A DNA stretch of 64,000 nt from Halopseudomonas pelagia. GTDB taxonomy: Bacteria > Pseudomonadota > Gammaproteobacteria > Pseudomonadales > Pseudomonadaceae. Both the position numbers and the translations under genes were made by a program. Shown one piece after another: positions 58,022 to 64,000 of the stretch. The notes under the pieces were generated by a model that did not search any database, had not been told where the DNA came from, and worked only from the letters and a program-made list of their open reading frames with translations. The stretch lies in NCBI RefSeq assembly GCF_009497895.1, contig NZ_CP033116.1:2914001-2978000 (forward strand), in the 5' to 3' direction. How positions within the stretch are numbered: position 1 is the stretch's first letter; the number at the start of each line of letters is the position of its first letter.

Positions 58022-58258
58022 TTACTTCTGGTGAGAATTCACGTAGTCGATAGCTTCCTGAACGGTGGTGATTTTCTCGGCATCTTCATCCGGAATCTCG
58101 GTCTCGAATTCTTCTTCGAGAGCCATGACCAGCTCAACGGTATCAAGCGAGTCAGCGCCAAGGTCTTCAACAAAAGAAGCACTGTTGGTCACTTCTTCTT
58201 CTTTGACGCCGAGCTGCTCGGCAACGATTTTCTTGACGCGTTCTTCGATGGTACTCAT
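58022..58258 (-). CDS. acpP: Acyl carrier protein AcpP
   Basis: A 78-residue acidic acyl carrier protein. Ser37 in [10 protein letters not shown] is the phosphopantetheine site. The gene is in the standard fabD-fabG-acpP-fabF order and is followed by a strong terminator. Length and sequence are fully typical. Confidence 0.98.
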   Translation of the reverse strand: MSTIEERVKKIVAEQLGVKEEEVTNSASFVEDLGADSLDTVELVMALEEEFETEIPDEDAEKITTVQEAIDYVNSHQK

Positions 58259-58441
58259 ACCTTGTTCTCACTCCTGGTTGCAGTTCCGGGAAGCCGGACT
58301 GCGGGTAGTTTATAGAAACAATTTGCGTCATTTCAAGCACGAATCGTTTCTATCTCAAAGAGGTCAAGGCCACCGGGCCTTCACCGCGTAAAAATTCTTC
58401 CCTCCTTTTGAGCCAATAAGCCCATTCCAGAGAGATACAGC

Positions 58442-59185
58442 TTAGCTCATAAACATCCCGCCATTCACCGGAATGATAGCACCGGTGATGTACCCAGCGG
58501 AGTCGCCGGCCAGAAATTCGACCACTGCGGCGATTTCGTCTGCCTGTCCGAGGCGACCAAGCGGAATCTGCTCCAGCATTGCAGAGCGCTGGCCTTCATT
58601 CAAGGCTTTGGTCATATCAGTATCAATAAAGCCGGGGGCTACTGCGTTGACGGTGATCGAACGCGAGCCGACTTCCCGAGCCAGGGCGCGGGTAAATCCC
58701 TCCATCCCCGCCTTGGAAGCAGCGTAGTTGGATTGGCCCGCGTTACCCATACCGGCAACAACGGAACTGATGTTGATAATACGCCCCCAGCGGGCTTTGG
58801 TCATGCCGCGCAGCACCGCCTTGGACAGGCGGTAAGCCGAGCCCAGGTTGGTATTGATCACATCCTCCCACTCTGCGTCTTTCATGCGCATTAGCAGATT
58901 ATCGCCCGTGATACCGGCATTATTAACCAAAATAGCGGGTGCGCCATATTGCTCGGTAATGCGTTCAAGCACCTCGGCAACGGATGCAGGATCACGTACA
59001 TCCAGCTTCAATCCCGTACCAGTGAAGCCGGCCTGGGAGAGTTTTTCGGCTATCGCCGCAGCGCCACTATCACTGGTGGCGGTGCCGACCACGACGGCAC
59101 CCTTGGCTGCCAATGCGTGCGCTATTGCCTGCCCGATACCCCGGCTGGCGCCGGTGACCAGGGCCACTTTTCCCTCAAGACTCAT
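58442..59185 (-). CDS. fabG: 3-oxoacyl-ACP reductase FabG
   Basis: A 247-residue short-chain dehydrogenase. The start is ATG 59185, giving the usual FabG length; an upstream TTG in frame overlaps the fabD stop. The NADPH motif TGASRGIGQ is at residues 12-20, NNAGITGDN and the catalytic Ser/Tyr/Lys (NISS, then YAASKAG) are present. It reduces 3-oxoacyl-ACP in fatty-acid elongation. Confidence 0.97.
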   Translation of the reverse strand: MSLEGKVALVTGASRGIGQAIAHALAAKGAVVVGTATSDSGAAAIAEKLSQAGFTGTGLKLDVRDPASVAEVLERITEQYGAPAILVNNAGITGDNLLMRMKDAEWEDVINTNLGSAYRLSKAVLRGMTKARWGRIINISSVVAGMGNAGQSNYAASKAGMEGFTRALAREVGSRSITVNAVAPGFIDTDMTKALNEGQRSAMLEQIPLGRLGQADEIAAVVEFLAGDSAGYITGAIIPVNGGMFMS

Positions 59186-59187
59186 AT

Positions 59188-60135
59188 TCAAACCCCTTGT
59201 GTAAAATGGCTCAGGGCAGCGGCGAAACCGTCTGCTGATTCCAGATTATGGGTATTTACACCCTTCGCGCAGCGCTTGTTAAGACCCGAAAGCACTTTAC
59301 CCGGACCACATTCAACCAGATCGGTCACACCCTGGTCGGCCATCCAGATGATACTTTCCACCCAGCGCACCGGATTATATAACTGCTCTACCAACAGATG
59401 GCGCATGCCATCCAGATCGGCAGCCGGACGCGCTGATACATTCTGCACCAGGATCATCTGCGGCGCCTGCCACTGCAAACCGGCAAAATCCTTGCCCAAT
59501 TGCTCGGCTGCGGACTGCATCAACGCACAATGTGAAGGCACGCTGACCGGCAAAGCAATTGCACGTTTGGCTCCAGCTGCCTTGCAGCCGACTATCGCAC
59601 GCTCAACCGCTGCGGCCTGGCCGGCGATCACCACCTGCCCCGGCGCATTGAAATTCACGGCGCTGACCACTTCACCCTGGGCCGCTTCAGCGCATATATC
59701 GATGATCTGCTGATCTTCCAACCCAAGTATCGCAGCCATACCGCCCTGCCCTTGCGGCACAGCTTGCTGCATCAACTGCCCACGGCGCTCGACCAGACGC
59801 AGGGCATCAGCAAAACCGATCACGTTCGCAGCCACCAGTGCGGAGTATTCTCCCAGACTGTGGCCGGCCACATAACCCGGACGCACATCGGTCTGCGCGC
59901 ACCAGAGCCGCCACAGCGCCACTGAAGCGGCGAGAATCGCCGGTTGGGTAATATCAGTACGGTTGAGGTCGGTCTCAGGCCCCTGCTGGCAAATCTTCCA
60001 CAGGTCATAACCGAGAGCGTCGGACGCTTCAGCGAAGGTCTGGGCAATCAGGTCGTGCTGTTCGGCCTGGCCGGCGAGCATGCCCAAAGCTTGGGAGCCC
60101 TGTCCCGGAAACACGAACGCGAGGGTTTGATTCAT
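59188..60135 (-). CDS. fabD: Malonyl-CoA:ACP transacylase FabD
   Basis: A 315-residue transacylase. FPGQGSQ is at residues 9-15 and the active Ser93 is in GHSLGEYSAL; the catalytic His lies in VSVPSHCALM. It loads malonyl groups on ACP. The gene sits after plsX and just before fabG. Confidence 0.97.
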   Translation of the reverse strand: MNQTLAFVFPGQGSQALGMLAGQAEQHDLIAQTFAEASDALGYDLWKICQQGPETDLNRTDITQPAILAASVALWRLWCAQTDVRPGYVAGHSLGEYSALVAANVIGFADALRLVERRGQLMQQAVPQGQGGMAAILGLEDQQIIDICAEAAQGEVVSAVNFNAPGQVVIAGQAAAVERAIVGCKAAGAKRAIALPVSVPSHCALMQSAAEQLGKDFAGLQWQAPQMILVQNVSARPAADLDGMRHLLVEQLYNPVRWVESIIWMADQGVTDLVECGPGKVLSGLNKRCAKGVNTHNLESADGFAAALSHFTQGV

Positions 60136-60241
60136 ACCATCTTCCTCATTTTATTATCAAAATCGGTGTGCGGTGATGCGCGCAAGCGCTGCACGAATTG
60201 CAGCTTGGATGGTCGCGATCACTGACAGGTCACAATCGCGT

Positions 60242-61264
60242 TCAAGCTGCCGGCCAGCTCAAGCCATCAAGCCTCGAAGCGATACGCTGCGGCAACCCCG
60301 CTCGACTGACCCGCACCGCCTGTTGAATAGCCGCGCTAAAAGCTTTCTCATTGGCATTGCCATGGCTCTTGACCACCACGCCATTGAGACCCAATAAACT
60401 GGCTCCATTGTAGCAGCCCGGATCATGCCTGCTGATGGTCGGCTTCAGCGCACCCCGCAGCAGCGGCGCCAGGCAACGTAACAACAGGCTAGCGCGCAAA
60501 GCATTGCGAATCTCACCCTGCAGATAGCCTGCGAGCCCTTCACTGGCTTTGAGCACGACATTACCGACAAAGCCATCGCACACCACTACGTCGGCATCGC
60601 CGCGAAACAGCGCGTCGCCCTCGATATGCCCGATGTAGTTAACCAGATCGCTCTCACGCAGCAGCTTTGCCGCTTCGCGAACATTGTGTGAGCCCTTGTT
60701 GACCTCGCTGCCGATATTCAACAGCGCCACCCGTGGTCTGGCTATGCCCGAAACCTCGCTGGCCGCTTCAGAGCCCATCACCGCAAACTCGAACAACTGC
60801 CGCGCGGAACAATCCACATTGGCGCCCAGGTCGAGCAAAAAACAGGATTTCCCCGCCACCGGCAGCGCCGCCATGATGGCCGGTCGCTCTATCCCCACCA
60901 GGGTACCCAGCAGCGACCGCGACAGCACCATCAGCGCACCGGTATTACCGGCGCTCAAACAGCCGTCAGCATGCCCGTCGCGCACTTGCTGAATAGCCAC
61001 GCGCATGGATGCATCCTTTTTGCCGCGCAAGACGCTGGCAGGCGGATCATCGGCGAGAATGACTTCAGTAGTGGGGATAAGCTGAAAACGCTCGGGGGGC
61101 AAACGGTGCTGCTGGCAAAGCCGAGCAACGGGGTCGGTAGCACCAACCAGAATGACATGCAGATCAGGGGACATCTGCAAACTGCGGGCAACCGCAGGGA
61201 TAATGCAACGGGGACCGAAGTCCCCGCCCATCACATCAATCGCAAGACGGACTGACGTGGACAA
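60242..61264 (-). CDS. plsX: Phosphate acyltransferase PlsX
   Basis: A 340-residue PlsX, which makes acyl-phosphate from acyl-ACP for phospholipid synthesis. It opens with IDVMGGDFGP, and GALMVLSRSLLGTLVGIERPA (in part), CSARQLFEFAVMG and CDGFVGNVVLKASEG follow. The start appears to be TTG 61264, three bases after the rpmF stop. The close spacing supports coupling to rpmF. Confidence 0.93.
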   Translation of the reverse strand: MSTSVRLAIDVMGGDFGPRCIIPAVARSLQMSPDLHVILVGATDPVARLCQQHRLPPERFQLIPTTEVILADDPPASVLRGKKDASMRVAIQQVRDGHADGCLSAGNTGALMVLSRSLLGTLVGIERPAIMAALPVAGKSCFLLDLGANVDCSARQLFEFAVMGSEAASEVSGIARPRVALLNIGSEVNKGSHNVREAAKLLRESDLVNYIGHIEGDALFRGDADVVVCDGFVGNVVLKASEGLAGYLQGEIRNALRASLLLRCLAPLLRGALKPTISRHDPGCYNGASLLGLNGVVVKSHGNANEKAFSAAIQQAVRVSRAGLPQRIASRLDGLSWPAA

Positions 61265-61267
61265 GAC

Positions 61268-61450
61268 TTACTCGTCGTTGTCCTTGTTAACTATCTGACG
61301 GCCACGGTAGAAGCCATCGGGAGTCATGTGGTGACGAAGGTGAGTCTCACCGGTGGTGCTGTCCACTGACAGAGCCGCTGAGGTCAGTGAATCATGTGAA
61401 CGACGCATTCCGCGCGCGGAACGAGACTTTTTGTTCTGCTGTACAGCCAT
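61268..61450 (-). CDS. rpmF: 50S ribosomal protein L32
   Basis: A 60-residue basic protein, [20 protein letters not shown] at its start, matching L32. As in many gammaproteobacteria it follows yceD and precedes plsX. Confidence 0.98.
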   Translation of the reverse strand: MAVQQNKKSRSARGMRRSHDSLTSAALSVDSTTGETHLRHHMTPDGFYRGRQIVNKDNDE

Positions 61451-61471
61451 GGCGATAAGCTCCTAAGCTTT

Positions 61472-61996
61472 TCAGGTATCACGTTTTAACGATGCCAACA
61501 CACTAAAGGGATTAGGCTTCTCAGTCTTTTCCACTTCAGGTTCCTCCGGATCGGGTTGGTAGCCCGGAGGATGCTGACATGTTTCCATTGGATGCATTGG
61601 AACTGCAGGCAGAGCCAGGAGCAGTTCATCCTCGATCAGCGCATGCAGATCCAGGGGTTCATCATCCATAATAACCGGTTCGTAGTGCCGCGGCAGTTGT
61701 TTGGCTGCTTCGTCACTTGTTACAAAACCCACGTCACACTGACTATCGAGCGGTACCACTACTTGCTCAAGGCAACGCTGACAAATCAGTGCCACCTCAA
61801 CCGCGTAATGTCCGTGCAGGGTAGCAATACCCTGCTCGTCCCGCGCAAAAGCGAGTTCAACCTGAACGTCCCCGGCAGGAGCGTCCAACAGGGCACTCAG
61901 GCGTGGCATCTTGACGGCAGCAACGGTTCCTTTCAGAACGATTTCGCGGTCAACCAGCTTGCGTGGCTCTATGTGTGCAGGTATGGGTCCAGACAT
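61472..61996 (-). CDS. yceD: YceD family protein (DUF177)
   Basis: A 174-residue DUF177 protein. The core ALICQRCLEQVVVPL contains a CxxC pair, and an acidic region (DEPLDLHALIEDELLLALP) follows. YceD has been linked to 23S rRNA accumulation. It is always found upstream of rpmF, as here. It starts 111 bp from the divergent maf gene. Confidence 0.94.
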   Translation of the reverse strand: MSGPIPAHIEPRKLVDREIVLKGTVAAVKMPRLSALLDAPAGDVQVELAFARDEQGIATLHGHYAVEVALICQRCLEQVVVPLDSQCDVGFVTSDEAAKQLPRHYEPVIMDDEPLDLHALIEDELLLALPAVPMHPMETCQHPPGYQPDPEEPEVEKTEKPNPFSVLASLKRDT

Positions 61997-62107
61997 AAGC
62001 GCGCAATTCTAGGCATCATGCGCCCCGCTGTCAAAACTATTTGCAGTTTAATCCCAACAGCGCGCGCCGGGGTTAGAATGCCCCTTCACACTCTTCAGGC
62101 CTATAGC

Positions 62108-62686
62108 ATGCTGCCCATTGTACTTGCCTCAAGTTCACCCTACAGGCGCGCCCTGCTCGAGCGACTAGGGCTGCCTTTCAAATGGGCGGCGCCGGAGGTG
62201 GACGAAACAGCGCAGCCCGGTGAAAGCGCTGCAGCGCTGACCCTGCGCTTAGCGCAAGCGAAAGCACTGGCATTGGTCGAGCGCTATCCACAGCACCTGA
62301 TAATCGGCTCGGATCAGGTGCTGTTGCTCAATGGCGTTGCGGTGAGCAAACCCGGCACTCATGAGGCTGCCCGCGAACAACTATCAGCTTGTAGCGGCAA
62401 GACCCTGACATTTCACACCTCACTGTGCCTGCTGAACAGCCTGAGCGGTGAGAGCCAATCCGTGGTCGAGCCCTTCGAGGTAGTCTTCAGGACGTTGAAT
62501 GCCGAGCGCATCGAGCGTTATCTATGCAAGGAACAGCCTTACGACTGTGCTGGCAGTTTCAAAATGGAGGGACTGGGGATCACGCTGTTTCACGCCCTGC
62601 GCGGGGATGACCCCAACAGCCTGATCGGGCTTCCGCTGATCAGGCTGTGTGACATGCTTATAAAAGAAGGAATCGATTTACCCTGA
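62108..62686 (+). CDS. Maf-family nucleotide pyrophosphatase
   Basis: A 192-residue Maf protein using ATG 62108; the frame is open far upstream but the protein begins with the family motif LPIVLASSSPYRRALLERL. IIGSDQVLLLNG (substrate region) and DCAGSFKMEGLG (catalytic region) are intact and of the YceF type, which hydrolyses 7-methyl-GTP. It is the only gene on the plus strand in this block, divergent from yceD. Confidence 0.93.
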   Translation: MLPIVLASSSPYRRALLERLGLPFKWAAPEVDETAQPGESAAALTLRLAQAKALALVERYPQHLIIGSDQVLLLNGVAVSKPGTHEAAREQLSACSGKTLTFHTSLCLLNSLSGESQSVVEPFEVVFRTLNAERIERYLCKEQPYDCAGSFKMEGLGITLFHALRGDDPNSLIGLPLIRLCDMLIKEGIDLP

Positions 62687-62697
62687 GCGCTAGCGCC

Positions 62698-63711
62698 TCA
62701 GCGCAGCACCGGGGCACTCAAACCCAGGTGCGTTGCCAGGGTATTACCGATGCTGGTACCCAACTGACGCGAGAAGCGCTGGAAGGGAGATTCGCGATGG
62801 GTGAAATCAACCACCTCTTCAGCACCGATGACGTCCCGTGCTACCGCCGACGTGCTGGACAAACCATCAACCAGACCCAGTTCTACCGCCTGCTCGCCTG
62901 ACCATACCAGGCCACTGAACATATCCGGATGCTCCTTGAGACGATCACCCCGGCCAGCTTTTACCTGCTCGATAAATTGCTGGTGGGTGGTCTGCAGAAC
63001 GTCCTGCCAGAACGCCCGCTCTTCCGGCTTCTCTGGCTGGAAGGGATCGAGAAACGCCTTATGCTCGCCGGCAGTGTAAGTACGGCGTTCGATACCCAGC
63101 TTATCCAAGGTCTCGACGAAACCGAAACCGGCGGCGGTGACACCGATCGAACCCACCAGACTGGCTTTGTCCGCGTAAATTTCATCTGCGGCCGCGGCAA
63201 TATAGTAAGCACCTGACGCGCCCAGATCGGTAATCACCGCATAAAGCTTCTTGTCTGGATACAGCCCACGCAGGCGCTTGATCTCGTCATATACGTAACC
63301 TGACTGTACCGGACTGCCACCCGGGCTGTTGATGCGCAGAATCACACCGCGAGTATTTTCGTCTTCGAACGCGCTGCGCAGGCTGGTAACCAGATTGTCT
63401 GCACTGGCTTCCTGCTGATCAGCAATCAGCCCGCGCAATTCGATTACCGCGGTGTGTGGCTCACCGACTGAACCAGCCCCTTCCATCGAAGAAAAATCCG
63501 AAAACAGCATGATCGCGCCAAACAGATAAACAAAGGTCAGCGTTTTGAAGAAAATACCCCAGCGGCGCGAACGACGCTGCTCCTGCACCGAAGCCAGCAA
63601 ACCTTTCTCCAGCAACTCCCAGGCTTTTCTGTCTTCACGACTTTTCAACGCCGCCGCCCGAGTTTGCTCAGGATCCAGCTGAGGACCTTCGGTCCACTTA
63701 TCCGATGACAT
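62698..63711 (-). CDS. sppA: S49 family signal peptide peptidase, SppA-type
   Basis: A 337-residue membrane peptidase. One membrane helix (FFKTLTFVYLFGAIMLF, about 54-70) precedes the periplasmic domain with INSPGGSPVQSG and the active Ser in DLGASGAYYIAAAADEIYA. It degrades leftover signal peptides. It is followed upstream by the HAD phosphatase gene three bases away. Confidence 0.93.
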   Translation of the reverse strand: MSSDKWTEGPQLDPEQTRAAALKSREDRKAWELLEKGLLASVQEQRRSRRWGIFFKTLTFVYLFGAIMLFSDFSSMEGAGSVGEPHTAVIELRGLIADQQEASADNLVTSLRSAFEDENTRGVILRINSPGGSPVQSGYVYDEIKRLRGLYPDKKLYAVITDLGASGAYYIAAAADEIYADKASLVGSIGVTAAGFGFVETLDKLGIERRTYTAGEHKAFLDPFQPEKPEERAFWQDVLQTTHQQFIEQVKAGRGDRLKEHPDMFSGLVWSGEQAVELGLVDGLSSTSAVARDVIGAEEVVDFTHRESPFQRFSRQLGTSIGNTLATHLGLSAPVLR

Positions 63712-63714
63712 GCT

Positions 63715-64000
63715 CTAACCTCTGCTTACGGGAATACTGATTGTCTTACTGACGGGTGCCGAGTTCACCGGCGACAGAATCCAGCTACGGAACTCGCTAA
63801 AAGCATCAATACAATGCTCCGGCTGGCTTTGCAACAGGTGCTCCCGCGACTGCGCGCCATAGCTCACGGCGATAGCGCGCACCCGCGCATTGTGAGCCAT
63901 GCGGATGTCGTACTCGCTGTCACCCAGCATTACGGCATTGGTGGCCGGGGTTTCCAGGCGATTGAGGATTTCTTCCAGCATCCTTGGATGCGGCTTGCTC
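63715..64000 (-). CDS. HAD-family phosphatase, truncated by the window edge
   Basis: Only the last 95 or so residues are present; the gene runs off the right edge. SKPHPRMLEEILNRL begins the visible part and MLGDSEYDIRMAHNARVRAIAV is HAD motif IV with its Asp. The gene is in the place of the phosphoglycolate phosphatase-like HAD gene found beside sppA in pseudomonads. Confidence 0.88.
   Translation of the reverse strand, partial: SKPHPRMLEEILNRLETPATNAVMLGDSEYDIRMAHNARVRAIAVSYGAQSREHLLQSQPEHCIDAFSEFRSWILSPVNSAPVSKTISIPVSRG

Overview
The window looks like a chromosomal segment of a gammaproteobacterium in the Pseudomonadaceae. The strongest evidence is a block at the right end (51.7-64 kb) in the same order as in Pseudomonas: the rgsA small RNA, then tatD, pilZ, holB, tmk, mltG, pabC, fabF, acpP, fabG, fabD, plsX, rpmF, yceD, a maf gene on the opposite strand, an S49 peptidase and a HAD phosphatase. 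The split class II ribonucleotide reductase (nrdJa/nrdJb), the Fap amyloid operon and a REP-like palindrome agree with this. A marine or Halopseudomonas-type species is possible, but the sequence alone does not settle it.

Layout from left to right. 0-4.2 kb: a DUF58/MoxR pair (the DUF58 gene runs off the edge), a lipoprotein hydrolase and a membrane-anchored TAXI-type binding protein. 4.3-10.1 kb: a complete urease operon ureDABCEFG plus a ureJ/hupE-like gene, read leftward from an excellent sigma-54 promoter with a probable NtrC site upstream. 10.2-11.8 kb: rmuC. 11.9-20.3 kb: a catabolic or envelope module made of a DUF1302 outer-membrane protein, a DUF1329 protein, a MalT-type LuxR regulator and a PQQ quinohemoprotein alcohol dehydrogenase. 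A nearly identical 20-bp palindrome lies upstream of both the DUF1302 gene and the dehydrogenase gene, in the same orientation relative to each, which ties the module together. 20.5-26.7 kb: a sigma-54 activator with a VpsR-like N-terminus faces a six-gene fapABCDEF functional-amyloid operon with an unusually compact FapC. 27-40 kb: a type I secretion locus with an HlyD-type adaptor, a 672-residue RTX protein with an N-terminal membrane segment, an ABC exporter and a 2200-residue RTX protein carrying an animal-type haem peroxidase, followed by a divergent AraC-type regulator. A decayed fragment of a second VpsR-like activator sits at the boundary between the fap operon and the secretion locus. 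40.3-51.5 kb: nrdJb/nrdJa with an NrdR box, an operon of DUF1285, DUF4823, radical-SAM and amidohydrolase genes, a TetR regulator, and a potDABC-type polyamine transporter. 51.7-64 kb: the conserved core block described above.

The parts most worth attention are the RTX peroxidase with its own exporter and small anchored RTX partner, the regulator remnant next to it, the shared palindrome of the alcohol-oxidation module, and the compact Fap operon with a dedicated-looking activator. The housekeeping genes look ordinary.
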